Assembly: GCF_018873765.1 (NCBI RefSeq)
Contig: NC_057925.1
Coordinates: 44,919,010-44,983,009, forward strand
Source of the DNA: Telopea speciosissima
Lineage: Eukaryota; Streptophyta; Magnoliopsida; Proteales; Proteaceae
Reading direction: 5' to 3'
Length of the DNA: 64,000 nt
Shown here: piece after piece, positions 22,256-34,600 of the stretch
How the letters are laid out: every line of letters begins with the position of its first letter
How positions within the stretch are numbered: the first letter of the stretch is position 1
Notes under the pieces: generated by a model
Seen by the model: only the letters and a program-made list of their open reading frames with translations
Database searches by the model: none
Told to the model about the DNA's origin: nothing
Translations under genes and position numbers: made by a program

Positions 22256-23659
22256 ATAGTACCGGGCAGGCGGAAGTAGAGGAGTCGGATCCATAAAATG
22301 CTGCTTAAAATTTTAAAGATAGGTAAGCATTATACCCATTTATCTTCATCGTCACTCTTTTAAACAAAGGAGGGCAAGGATCCATGTTATCCACACCATG
22401 TAATTGAGATTTTCTTAACCTATTTCTTCATTTTTACTCTTCATCCCTCTTACTTTCCTTTGCTTTTGGGAAGAACTTTCTATTTTTTTTAATGTGTGTG
22501 TGTGTGTGAAAGGATCCGTATAGCCAACCCCATTTGTTGTTGTTGTCGTTGCCGTCGTTGTCGTCACTCCTTTATGCACCCCCCTTCAAACAAGGCCCCA
22601 ACCCTATCGCCAAGGTGAGGTGCAATTTGATCCCTAAACCTGGCTGTAACTAGTCAAGGTCCTTTCATGTATCAAGTTTGAGCTTAATTTGATTTTATCA
22701 AGTGTAAAAGCGAATTTCATAAAGAAAAAAAATGTAAAAATAAGGCAATGAGAAATTTTAAATTTTGAACAATTAAGAATCATGAAAAATATAATTGTGA
22801 AATATAAAAGTAAAACACAATTGAATTAGGATCCCAATTTTGACACCAAATTAAAGTCATCTAACATCCTAATCAAAACAATAAGGGTTTTCTTCTCCCT
22901 CATTATGCCTTGTGAAATATAACGTTTCACTATTTTCCACGTGACCGTTCATGAGTTAGTTCATGAGATAGGGAACCAATCAAAATGAGTAGAGGAAGTA
23001 GCTAAAATTACAAAAGATGTCATCTAATTTGTATTTTATAATCATTTCCACTTGATGCCATTTTAGTAATTATACAAAATTATAGAAGAGGTTTAAGAAT
23101 TGCACTATGGACCAAGATCCTCTCTAGTGAGCACTGGACAATTGGCACACATCCTAAGGTTAGCGTCCAGCGGTCTGATGCATACAGGCTGCCCTGGCAT
23201 GTTGGAGAGGATTTTCATGCATTGCACTACCCATCTACCACCAAACCAACATCCTTTTGTTTTGTTTTGTGTTTTTTATTTTTATTTTTTAAGAATTCAA
23301 AAATTAATTTTTTTCTTTAATTTCTAGATTTTTCTTTTGAAGGATTTTGGATTTATTTTTCTAACCAATCAAATACATACCGTTGAACGTCCGAACTGTT
23401 TCATTGCACATATTAGGGAATTGGAGAGAATTAAAATCCATAGCTTGCAGCTCTCTCTCCCTTGCTCTTCTGAATCGCAAATCGAAAATAAATGTGGAGG
23501 AGGGCAAATAGTACCATTAATGCAAAAGTAAGAGGTAACTCAGACATTTGTGTTGATTACGTTCTCCTTTTATGCATGAATAGTAAAACTTCATAGATTT
23601 GAAATACACAAGCATTGAAGACACGAACTACCATTGTGTCCTAATCTCATTGTAGCATG
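22256..23659. other. Intergenic; RTE LINE 3' tail remnant near 22508
   Basis: 22508-22560 reads AAGGATCCGTATAGCCAACC then CCCATTTGTTGTTGTTG, the typical 3' end of plant RTE LINEs (as at 29370 and 29490). The rest holds no recognised gene. A (TG)n run is at 22494-22508. Confidence 0.45.
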
Positions 23660-24820
23660 TTTTTAAAAACTTGTAATTCGGATAATCTTGCCCGATTCTG
23701 ATTTGGATCAGATTGGAATCAGTTTGGTATACATACAAGGATTGGTCCGTTCAGGCCAGAACCGGGATTGGCCTTTGCCAATTCTGATTTGAATTGGCCG
23801 TACTCGGTCATCTGATCCGATTTTTAGACAAGGTTCTAAAACTCGGGTTTCTACTAGGTTTTGACCATATCTCGGTCAAAACCTGGGGCTTTCTCCAGGC
23901 AAACTCGAACCTTGGTTTCGAAGCCCGGAAGTTGATTTTTTATCCTGATTCTTGTGTGCTGTCTATTTTTGACATTTTAAACCCAATCCATGCATTAGTT
24001 TCACATAGAGAACACTAAAAATATTACTTGTAGTTTTGATCCAAGTTTGATATTGTATATTGTTCTTGGACATTGTATCAAATAAGGTTTGGCCGGAACA
24101 TAACTCCTTCAATATAAATGAGATTTAAACAATCTTGGATTTATTAGAAAGCTTTGTTTTGATAGCTTTCCAACAAGTCCAAGATTGTTTAAATCTGATT
24201 TATATTGAAGGAGTTATGTACCGGTCAAACTTAATTTGGTGTGTGCGAATACTGTCAAAATCGCTTTGAATGAAAATATTTTTCTGGACATCAAAACAAA
24301 TGAATATTTTACTGCACTTTTGGTTTATAGCAATGTTTTACCATATTAAGATTTATAGAATTTTTAGATTTGAGAAAAACCCCAGTATTAGAAAGTTGAG
24401 AATTGTACCTATCATCGAAAATCTAATTTTTGTTCTTAAACTGGGGGGTTGATTTTTTTTTCTTTTGGAATTTGAGCTTTTTATTATTTTTATTATATTC
24501 AAATAAGGGGTATTTGCTTATTTATGAATAATATCTTAAGTAAATGAAATAAAAATTAAAAATATTTGTTTAAATGATTAGACATAATAACTAAGTGTCT
24601 GTCCTGGTTTCTGATAGTTTCTTGCATAAATACCTGTATATCCTAGTTTCGAGCCAAGTTTCCCCTAGTTTCGATGGGCATATGTGTCAAAATCCGATCA
24701 AATCCAAGGATTTTATAAAATCCCCTTCAACTTGTCTCAGAAACCTACGAAACCGATTTAACTCGGTGGTTTTGACAGATTTCGATCGAGTTTTTCTTCC
24801 ATGCTTTTAAACACTAGATC
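23660..24820. repeat. Degenerate repeat patches (GATTCGGAT- and TCGGTTTC-types) around a fold-back element
   Basis: 23675-23825 is GATTCTGATTTGGATCAG-type sequence. From 23826 (GGTTCTAAAACTCGGGTTTC) to 24815 (CGATTTAACTCGG...TTTCGATCGAG) it has TCGGTTT/AAACC words of the family seen at 28915-29250. The middle is occupied by the fold-back at 24087-24230. No gene. Confidence 0.45.
24087..24230. mobile_element. Fold-back element, ~67-bp near-perfect arms
   Basis: The left arm, GTTTGGCCGGAACATAACTC through TTAGAAAGCT, is inverted in the right arm, AGCTTTCCAACAAG through ACCGGTCAAAC. Only about seven mismatches in 67 bp by eye, with a loop of under 12 bp. A transcript would form a hairpin of small-RNA-precursor size. 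Confidence 0.85.
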
Positions 24821-26430
24821 GTAGTTCTATAATATGAGACATGAGAATACAAGACAAAGAAGTAAGAGATGTTCTAGTCTCAAAATGTACTTGACCATGT
24901 CCAGCAGGTCACCCACAGTGTAGCAATGATTCTTGTGTCCTTGATCTCACATTGGGATCTACTTAACCCAATCACCCCAAATCTTATATTGGGAAAGAGG
25001 CATCTGAATGACCTTCTACCCATGCCAACCACCCGCCGGTGGGGCTGGGAACGGGCAAAACGAGGTGATAATTTTCAGAAGAGTAATGACTGGTCTTATC
25101 AATAAATTTTCTTTCTACCAAAAGTCATTTGAGGCAAGGGTAAGGTTTAAATTCACCTAAGGACCAAGGTGGTTATGATTAAAATTTATTTATGTTGTGA
25201 TGTGTCCTGTATTTTGTAGGACCCATATAGTACGTTATTATTGAGCTTATATATGTTTAATTGGATTGGTTAACTTGGTTTTAGATCCATTATAGGTGCA
25301 TGAGTAAAATTATAATTGTGTAGAAAATACAGGTTTAAAGTGTCTATTTATTGTTTTTATTGGGAAAATTTGTAGTCTCTATAGGGAAAATCATGATAGA
25401 CAACAGAGTGGGTTGGAGAGGTGCAGTATTTTTTGGTTAACATAAAATTGGGAGGGGGATTGTTGTCTGATGGCATGGTCCCTACATCAGTGTGGGGGCC
25501 AATGAAAGGCGCACAATAGCATCCATTAGGGGTGGGATTTTCATTTCACGAGGTTGGGGTGATTATTTTGCCCTTCTTGTGTCTGGGCATCTACTTCTTT
25601 TTCCTTATAAAATTATTTGATTCTTTTGGGTTAACTTGAACCACAGTAAATTCCTCTGTTTTTAGGTTGTGTATTTTCTTTGATGCGTTTGATCATTTGT
25701 CCCAACACTTCTCCCACACTCAACATAACTGTTTTTAGGTTATGTATTTTCTTTATTCCAACCCTTATTTGTATTTTTCTTATCAGCTAAGTCTTGAATT
25801 TCTTGGATTAGCATTGAAGACAAATAAAAGGTCAATTCTTTTTATCAAAAAAAAAAAAAGAAAAGTCAATTCTAGTGTTTTTTTTTTCCTTGTAAACAAT
25901 TGCTTAAACCTTAAACCAACTAAATAAAGGAAGAAAGGTTTAAGATGAATTTAGGGTAGCCATATACATAAGATTAGCAAAATTATTAGAGCTATACATC
26001 CTTCCTTAAAAGAAACCCAAAACTTGGTCTTGGATTTGGTCCAACATTGTTTTCGAGTATATTAATTATGAGAAAGGGCACGTTAAGTGGTTGCGTGTGG
26101 CATATGGATCCAGTGCTCAAACACAGAGCCATACGAAATGATCACTATGCCCTAAGAAATTTTTACCTCTTCATAAGGATGCAATTGTCATTCCGTGTTA
26201 CCTGTGTTTAAATGCAAGGTCACATACCACACACGATCAGATACCATTCTTTCTCCCATTAATTATATATAGTAAAGTCAATAGCATAAGTTTCAAATTT
26301 TTTTTTTTTTGATGAAGCATAAGTTTCATTAATGTCCTCCTTTATTCCCTCCCCCACCAGTCCACCTGAACAGCTTTGTTCAATTCTTTTATGATACCAA
26401 TGTGATGCTACAGTAGTATTACACCAACCA
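24821..26430. other. Intergenic; one GTTCTC-family repeat
   Basis: No gene seen. 25440-25600 contains GGTGGGATTTTCATTTCACG, GATTATTTTGCCCTTCTTG and TGTCTGGGCATC, a member of the 20123/59148 family. A short A-run lies at 25848-25859. Confidence 0.4.
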
Positions 26431-27560
26431 ACTATTTGAGAGAATTTGAATTCACAGAAGAGTAATAAAAAAAGAATAATCCGTTAAAAGGGAAAACAAA
26501 AAAGGAGTTCGAAGCAATGGCTGCGTGGCAGTGGTGAACAGAGATGAATTGCATATAAAATTCCTTTTTATTAATTAGGGGAAGTAAGTGAATGTGATAT
26601 CTCTCTCTCTCTCTCGGCTGTCTTTGACAACAATACTTGTTAATGGCGTTTGTTTGGGGGCGAAATGATGAGAGGCATGTGCCAAACCAAAACAGCGCTA
26701 CCACCCAATTAATGGCAGCGGGTCCTACACCCCCACCCAGCAACACAACCTCTCCGAACCTTCTTCTTCTTCCTCTTCTTTATGTGATGATAGCAATTGC
26801 TAAACTGTCGCTTCTCTCGACTCTCAAATAGTTTTTTTCATGAATCCAGAAAAGAAAACCTCTCAAATAGTAGTGAAGTGCGTCTTACATACGACTATGG
26901 TCTTCAAAATATCTATTTATTTATATATTTCATGAGGGTGTGATGGTCATTTTATCTGTATCTGTATGGGTGTAAGTATGGGTGTAAGATGTATATTTTT
27001 GGATATATTTTTTTTAAAAAATAAAAAATAAAAAAGAAAAAGAAAAAAAGAACATTATCCGATTATACCAAATATATTGCCTTTGTGCTCTAACATAAGG
27101 TTGCGCAAAATGATTGTCATACCCCCTGATCATTTATAGGATCTCAGGAGATATGATGGTCATTTCATGCTGGGGGTGCAGGGATGGCATGCACTGTGCG
27201 ACCGGCGTTCTCTTTCTCAAAAGATTAATATAAACCAGTCAATCTGGCCGGTTTGCTTTGGCACTAATTCTTCCTTTTGAATTTTCAGGTTTATGGTCAT
27301 GGTTCAAGGTATCATTATATATATATTGGCTAATATTGCATCTTGGGCTTCTTGCTCAGCTGATGAATATGCTAGTGAGAGAGAGAGAGAGAGAGAGAGA
27401 TGTATGGAGTGGGGTCTCTGGACTCACCAAATATACAATCACAGTTGCTAGAAATAGGTTGATGCCAAAGATCATATGGTATCTAAGAATCTAACCTCAC
27501 GACAAATGTCAATCTATCGGGCACGGAGCCAAAGAAGGTTTTCGAAGCGAAGCCATTAAA
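26431..27560. other. Intergenic; microsatellites, no gene seen
   Basis: (CT)n lies at 26601-26616 and (GA)n at 27380-27401. A further copy of the GTTCTC-type repeat is at about 27080-27215 (GATGGTCATTTCATGC and CGGCGTTCTCTTTCTC). Frames crossing here show no recognised domain. Confidence 0.4.
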
Positions 27561-27577
27561 AAACTCCAGAGAGAGAC

Positions 27578-27625
27578 AAGTATAAAAGTGAAGAACCTCT
27601 CTCTCTCTCTCTCTCTCTCTCCTCG
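27578..27625 (+). promoter_or_regulatory. Possible orphan core promoter: TATAAAAG plus CT tract
   Basis: GTATAAAAGTG at 27579-27589 is followed ~20-40 bp later by a 24-base CT run and a GATCGAGACTC block, the layout of a plant TATA promoter with a Y-patch leader. Downstream, ACCACCATGG at ~27782 has a good start context, but its frame (MDGGENTKERLYSRDD...) soon enters a poly-G run and matches nothing I know. Either a gene remnant or chance. Confidence 0.25.
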
Positions 27626-27839
27626 ATCGAGACTCTGATGAGTGAAAGTGTTGAAACAAACAAACAGTAGTGAGTCACCCGTCCCTCACATTAATTTGTT
27701 TTTGTCGATTCCCGTTTGTTATTTTCATGTTATTAACACATTAGTAGTTACTATTCACTCCGGCGGTGGCGGTCGGGGGCACCACCACCATGGATGGCGG
27801 CGAAAACACAAAAGAAAGACTCTACTCTAGAGATGATTG

Positions 27840-28590
27840 TTTTTTTTTGGGGGGGGGGGGGGGTTGGACACTCTAGACGTGGCTTGACTTGTTCTACTAC
27901 GCCTCAAAAGTCTTGAGGGCTCATTTCTCAATAATCCAGATTATTATTATTATTATTATTAAATTATGGGGGGCTTTATTATAAGTAGCTTGACACCGCG
28001 ACACTTGGAATTGGTTTTGGTTCATTTCATTCTTCCAAGTTGGAAACACCCTGGGCCCCCACTAATCCACCATCTTTCTTTACTTATTTAATTGTCCTTT
28101 ACGTCCGTACTCTCCCCTTGATCTGGCCAATCTAGATTAGGTTAGGTTAGGTTAGGTCAGGTTTTTTGTACAATAATTTACAACTTTTTCATGACTCGGC
28201 ACAGCTGATAATAGTACAAACGAAACTTATAAAGATGTGCGGATTCTCTCGGACTGCTTGCTTATAGTCTGCTTGGAAGTTGCAGGTTTTCCCAATTTCA
28301 AGTGTCTCGGTGTCAAGCACTCAAGCTACAACAATTGGAGTTAATTAAACTATAAAACATATTGGAATTTGGAATACAATAAAATTGGAGAGGAAAATTG
28401 AATTTATTTCAACAAAATATTATAAATTGAGTCCATTATTTGAAATTTTTCATCTTTCATAATGATATTCTAGCTTAATACAAGAAATAAATTTAAAGCA
28501 ATCTAAAAAAAAAAAAAAAAAAAATTAATTTGTTACTCGTAATATAAAAGACGATGTTTCACAAAGGACTAAAAATGATTATTAAAGTGG
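27840..28590. other. Intergenic; poly-T/poly-G and (TTA)n tracts
   Basis: T9 followed by G14 lies at 27841-27863, (TTA)n at 27942-27962, TTAGG repeats at 28137-28160 and an A-run at 28506-28523. No gene. Confidence 0.45.
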
Positions 28591-29520
28591 AGAGGTGTAT
28601 CTGGAGTGCTATGTGATTGACGAATACCTTTAAAACTTGAAGGAAAATTTTGCAGGACAATCATAAGACCGACTATGATGTATGACACAGAATGTTAGAC
28701 AATTAAGAAATGTTACATAGATAAACTAAGTGTAATAGATATGAGGATTTTAGAAATGGATGAGTGGCAAAACCAAAAGGATAAAATAAGGAATAACCAT
28801 ATTATAACTAGTTTGGAAGCAGTTTTGATTCAAGATAAGCTACGAGGAAGTCACTTGAGGTGGTATGACCATGTTCAGCGGAGGCCATCGAATGCCTTAA
28901 TTCAGATCATGGAAAGAAAACTCGGTCGAAACCTGTCGAAACTACCGAGATATCTCAGTTTCGCAGATTTCTGAGACGAGATGGAGGGGTATTTTAAAAA
29001 CTACATGGTTTCGAATCGGTATCTACAGTTTCGACAATGTTTCGATCGAAACATGGTTGAACCACCTTGAACCAGGCCTATATAATACCTCATCTCGACC
29101 GAGAAAAGAATATCTCGACTTAGTTTCGACAGAAACCCCTCCAACCAAGGTTTCCCCATGAGTGGGAAAAAATACCAGGTTTCGATCAAATCTCGGTTTT
29201 AGCCAGGTTGAAACCTGATCGAAACCTGAGTTCTTGATCCTTGACTCAGATTAAAGGTACTAAAAGAATTAGGGCTAAGTCTAAAATGAACCTATGAGAA
29301 GTGGTGAGGAAAGATATGCATAATTTAAATCTTGTTTTTAATATGATGTCGAATAGAACTGATTGCAGGGCAAGGATCCGTGTAGCCAACCCCAATTAGT
29401 TTGTTTTAAACAAATTCATAGTTATGATTGTTGTGTTCCCTTTCTTTTATTCTTATTATTAATCGTTTTTTTAATGTCCTCGTAGAGTTCTGTGTAGTCA
29501 ACCCCATTTAATTAGAATAA
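28591..29520 (+). mobile_element. RTE-like LINE 3' end, interrupted by a repeat
   Basis: It encodes MRILEMDEWQNQKDKIRNNH then LRGSHLRWYDHVQRRPSNA, the conserved C-terminus of plant RTE-clade polyproteins (RMLRWM...KDKIRN...LRWFGHVQRRP). Sequence 28915-29250 interrupts it. Coding-like remnants resume (VLKELGLSLK, RKDMHNLNL), then GGATCCGTGTAGCCAACCCC at ~29370 and a second such tail at ~29485-29525 (GTGTAGTCAACCCCATTTA...GAGTTGTTGTTG). The two tails suggest two overlapping copies or a duplicated 3' end. Confidence 0.7.
28915..29250. repeat. TCGAAACC/GAGATATCTC repeat inserted in the RTE LINE
   Basis: About 335 bp of CTCGGTCGAAACCTG, CCGAGATATCTCAG, GTTTCGATCGAAAC and GGTTTCGATCAAATCTCGG words, largely self-complementary. 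It splits the RTE coding end. Same word family as 7918-8062 and parts of 23826-24820. Terminal repeats and target duplication are not clear. Confidence 0.55.
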
Positions 29521-31648
29521 GCCTGAGTTGTTGTTGCTTGGTTTTTTTTTTAAGTTTCAAGAGTAAATTTTCTCTATAGTTTTTCAAGAAATATTTTAAC
29601 ATAATATTTTTCAGAAAATTATCTTTCCCATTACTTCATTTTCAAGAAAAATTTAAAATATTATAATTTTATTTGTAACACAGATCCAAAAGTAATAAAA
29701 ATTTTCTATTATTTTCCTGCAAAACAATTCAGCATACTATCTTGTAGAAATACATTTTACCCGTTTGCCGTTAAAATTTAAGAAAACCTCAAAAGATTTT
29801 TATTTTGTACTGTGATAATCCAAAATGATCAAAATTTTGGCCATTAGAAAGTAGAAACTCTGCGGCTGTCAAAAATCAAGTTCAGATACATTTAGAGCCA
29901 GCATTTCCAAACACAGAATTGAAGCAAATCGATCGAAGTCAGTCCTAAGAACCCTAGAATCGGACCTCAAATCTGAAAATTTTAGCCTTGTCACATTGGC
30001 AGAATTGGGGTTGATCACAGCCAATTCCAATCCGAATCTGATTCAATTCCTATTTTTAAAACCATGTTTAGAACACTGGCAATAAGTGTCATGATCATCT
30101 CAAGTCTCAGGTGGTTGGGGGGATATCAAAAAGGTAGCTGATTCTTTCTTATGGTCTCATATTAAAGAAACCTCAAATGGTCAGAGTGAGTCCAATAATG
30201 AAACTGCATATATTTTTGTACTTAAAATTTAAGGTAGCTTAGGTACTCCAAAGGTATCTGCACCATCTCTCATTATTCTAAGAGTAAATAGAAGGTGGGT
30301 ATCTCATCCATTCATTCCATTATATGTGTTGCACCAGAGCATTCACAGCTTCACGTGGGATTGGAAATAGAGAATGCTTTAGACTTTAGTTGGTGGGTGA
30401 AGAAAGGAAGATTTGCCAAATCAAATGCACGGGTGAGTGAAGAGTGAATGGTCCAAAGGAATCTAAATTTCGGCTGCAACAGTAATATCAAATCTATATC
30501 TAAATCCACAACTAAACAATCCCGCTATAGAACAAAGAACACAAGCTGTGCACAGCCAAAGGTGGGGCTAGGGGTCAATTTATTACATTAAACACAACAA
30601 TGGCCACCACATAAAGCACATAATAATGTACCTAACCCCTTAAAAGTTCCTATCCTTCAGATGAATGCCACTTAATCAGATCGTGTGTGTGTGTGTCCTT
30701 GAACATAAAAGCTAGAAAACACTAATGTCCAAAGCCAGGAGAATCCACCAAGAAATGCAGTCAGACCCAGTAGAATTCAACACCAAAACAAAGAATATTT
30801 AAAATATGCATGCATGCATGTGTGTGTGTGCAAGTAAATCGATTTCTAGAGAAGAAACCTCAATCCATTGCTGGTTTTAAATTCAGTTTGCTTTATTTAC
30901 CTTCAATTCAGCTCCGTTTGTATTAGCATTTCAAGCACTTCTGCATTTGACCATACATGAACCAGTACTGACCCATTGATGACCCAATATTATAAACATA
31001 TAATCCACAAGGGCATCCAGAATCTGTATTTTTCCAGTTCAGTCTGAAAGTTTTCTAGGTTAGTGATATACTGATCGACAGTTACAATATGAAGACTTCT
31101 GCCTGTTCACTACCCTTAATTTTCCAGACCAACCCACCCCCACCCCAAACCACCCCCCCCCCCCAATTCAGTAGTATTCATCAAAATGGGAGAGGGTTCT
31201 CTGAGCAAGAGGCATAAGAGAGCATACAAATGAGAGCGATGAAACTGTTTCGTACACGGGAGGCAAAGAGAGATCAATTCATGTGAGAGAGAGAGAGAGA
31301 GTGTGTGGTAACGTACAATCTGTGGTCAGCTCAGACAACTTTTTCACTATCTTTTCTTCTCAGTCCTCACACAACAGAGACACAAATAACTAACTGGGAT
31401 CAACTACAAGGTTGTTTTTCCAAACCCTCCACACACACCACAATTCATGTATATATTCTTTTTTTTCTTGTTAGTACGGCGGCAGGAATTAGGGTCATTC
31501 CTTTCTACATGGGCAGTGGAGTCACAAAAAAGTAACCTCTTATTTTTCTAGTTACTATTACATAAATGAGTAGTTCAGAACTCTTCACCATGAGATATAG
31601 ATAAGAAACACAAAAAACAAAAAATAAAGAAACAGATCTGTATATCAA
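29521..31648. other. Intergenic, downstream of the RRM gene
   Basis: No gene seen. 29925-30065 has GAATCGG/CCAATTCCAATCCGAATC words. (TG)n lies at 30685-30697 and ATGCATGCATG(TG)n at 30806-30830; a C13 run is at 31149-31163. The last few hundred bases should include the RRM gene's 3'UTR. Confidence 0.4.
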
Positions 31649-34600
31649 TCAATTATTTTGACCAGTGGCATCACGAACATTTGACATGCGAGGGACTACA
31701 ACAGGTCCACCGCGAACCTTTTCAAGAGCATAGCTTATCCTCAATGGCCGACCTAACAATGCCTGCAATAGTGATCATCTCAGTGGATTATATGACTAGA
31801 TAATTTATTGTTTTTGTTTGGCACCATATCATTGGAATAATATTTCTGCATTGAAACAAATGGCTATGATAAGCATATGCTTACCTTTCCATCCATAGCA
31901 TCTTTGGCACACTTTGCATCATTATCCTTTAAGAAATACACAAAACCAAATCCTCTTGATCTCCCAGTGTCTTTGTCATACATGATCCTCACTGGAGCAC
32001 AGAAAGCAATAATTTTACATCAACAAATAAGTAAATAAAAGCTAAGCATCATTTAGATCTCCATGAAATCATAATAGAGATGGTATAGGGGTGAGGCACC
32101 TTGAAAGCATTGATCACAGGAAAGGAAATCCTTTTTGTTTCCTACCCAACAAATGTTGTGACAAGACCAAACGATTAAGATCATTAAGTCAACATTTTGG
32201 CTTTAGATATCATTAAGTCAATCATTAAAATCTCTAAGTGTATTGTACAAATATATCCATAGCATGGCGACACTTGCCTCCATACATAGGTGAGATAGTG
32301 ATGTCAAGTAGATTATTTATCTACAGACTAAAGTCTTCCAATATACAACTGTCTATGCTTAACACAAATGCTCAGCTCAGAACCAATCTGATGCTTTACA
32401 CATCCCAACCAAGTACCAGTTTGACAAATGAAAACTGCAAACTGACCAACAAATAGAATTGCTTAGTTATAACTGTTAGGTTATGTTCTCTCATGGCATG
32501 CCGTAAACACATGACTCATGAATGAAGTATTCCTTTTGATCCCAAGTGCAAAGCAGAAGCAGTCAATCAAATCTGATTGGCTAGATACATATTACCCAAC
32601 CATCTTTAGTTACACCAATCTAGAAGTGAATTAATTCTATCAATGGCTTATTAGCTTTAAAGTCCTTCAAAAGAAAAATAATTTAAACTACTCCTCCATA
32701 AACTGAAGCAAACAACCATATCTGCTTCTACGGAAAATGACTCTAAAATACTTATTGTTAGCAATCTACGGGTATCTAATTTAACTAGATTTGAACTACA
32801 AAAGTACAGATTCAATACATAGATATAAAAGGGTAGGTATCCCTTAGTTTGCAGTGAGGGAGTTAGAGAACTGTTGATTCTACTGCCTAAACCAAGAAAA
32901 TAATAATGAAGATGAAAGATTGGTAGTCCAATATTTTCAACTTAAGGTTGCAGAGATTGCTGGGCTAGAAATAGTGACACATGGTAACTGTAGAATGCTT
33001 ACAGTAGAAAGGTTGTGCTGAATCTGTTGCAGATGAGGTGACATTGAATGTTTTCTTGTGTTTTATCTTTTTATTTACACACACAGGGTGGCATAAAAGG
33101 ATTGTCTTTCTGAAGATCTCCTAGTAGCCTTTCCTCACTCAAAATCTCAAATTAGGGTTTGCGCTCATCGAATATCAAATCAATCTCTCCATAGCTCCTC
33201 CACAGTGCTGTCAGCTGATGTTTCATTATTGATCTTTTGTTATCTTTTCTCTTCTCTGAAAATGTTTGAACTTCGAAACAGTAATAACAGAAAATTGTGT
33301 CTGGTTGTCAATCTCCTCTGTTCTTTGGATGTATTTATGTGTTTACCGCTACCAGTTTGTTGCCTTCTGACTTGTAACCCTTATCTGACCTTTGCATTCT
33401 TTGTCAATAAGGGGCCCTTCATTCCAAGATGGTCAGCCCATTGTATTTGTAGCCAATTCCATTTGTCTTTTTATCTCTTTCTTTTCTTTCTCCCAGTGTG
33501 GACAGCCTACAAGTACAATCCTCATAGTAGACCATCTTATCTTGAGGAGACCTCACATTCCCAAATTTAAGTGCTCTCAACAGATAAAGATGGCAGATTG
33601 TGAATTATCTGTCATTCACTGCCCCACCTCTTGCGTTGTCTCATTTCTTTGGAAATATTTCAAATCTCATGGCCTCATGGACCATAGATTTCAATCTTGA
33701 AAACTCATTAAGCTGGAAAGAAGTAAATAGAATCTGTAATGCCAAAGGCTCCTTTTGTTTCTATGTAAAAAGGCAGAAAAGGGAAATTTATCTGTAAAAA
33801 AGGCTATCCCACTGTTTGATTTAATGTATAATGCATAAAAAGGTATTGAAAAAGTAGGAAAATATAACAAGGAAAAAATTCCTTTTCCCGCCTTTTTACA
33901 TTGAACAGAGCCAAAATGTAAAAACTGATACTGAAAAAAAAGAGACATGTACAATATAATTTGTTGGGAAAATGTTACAAAGAAACATACACTGGCAAAG
34001 TAATATTTGGACCAAGGTGGGAGAGCAAGAGTATACCTAACTTTTGTTTTGGTGCTCAATCTTTGAGGATTATAGGGGGTTCAGGTTTCTCATTTTTCAA
34101 ATTGCAATGAAAATTTTCTTCCTAAAGCTCTTCTTTTGATCATCTATTCTTGAGATTTAAAAATAAATAAATAAAATTCAGTAAGCAATTTTTCTCCCTG
34201 GGTGTTCTCTTACCTCTGCCTGTTCTTGTTAATAAGATTTCTTACTTCCATCACAAGCTAAAAGATAAGGAAGAAATAGAACAGAAAGAGGAAAAGTTTG
34301 TTGAATTACACACCTCCTTTGCCAAACTTGTCATAAAATTACTAGTTTGATGCCAATGCATCAGAGAACAACCTAAGCTCAAGTTCCAACATCTTACTGT
34401 AATAATAGAAATATGATGAGTCAAAAATGGAAATATACTGTAATCAAAGGAATTTAGTGCATCCTTGTATGATTAACCTTGACAAATTTACTTTATGAAG
34501 GTAACAATAAAAGGGCAATTAATTGAGACCCATATTCTGAAGATGTACCGAAGACCTCCTTCTCCCTACACCCCCAACATAAAGACAAAAATGCTACAAA

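Noticed and set aside
28137-28160. TTAGG repeats, resembling an arthropod telomere motif
   Set aside because: Only about four units, one degenerate, with plant sequence all round: a simple microsatellite.
33205-33700. Overlapping frames of 102-121 codons on + within intron 2 of the RRM gene
   Set aside because: Hydrophobic, low-complexity translations of AT-rich intron; no domain, no promoter evidence, and several frames overlap.
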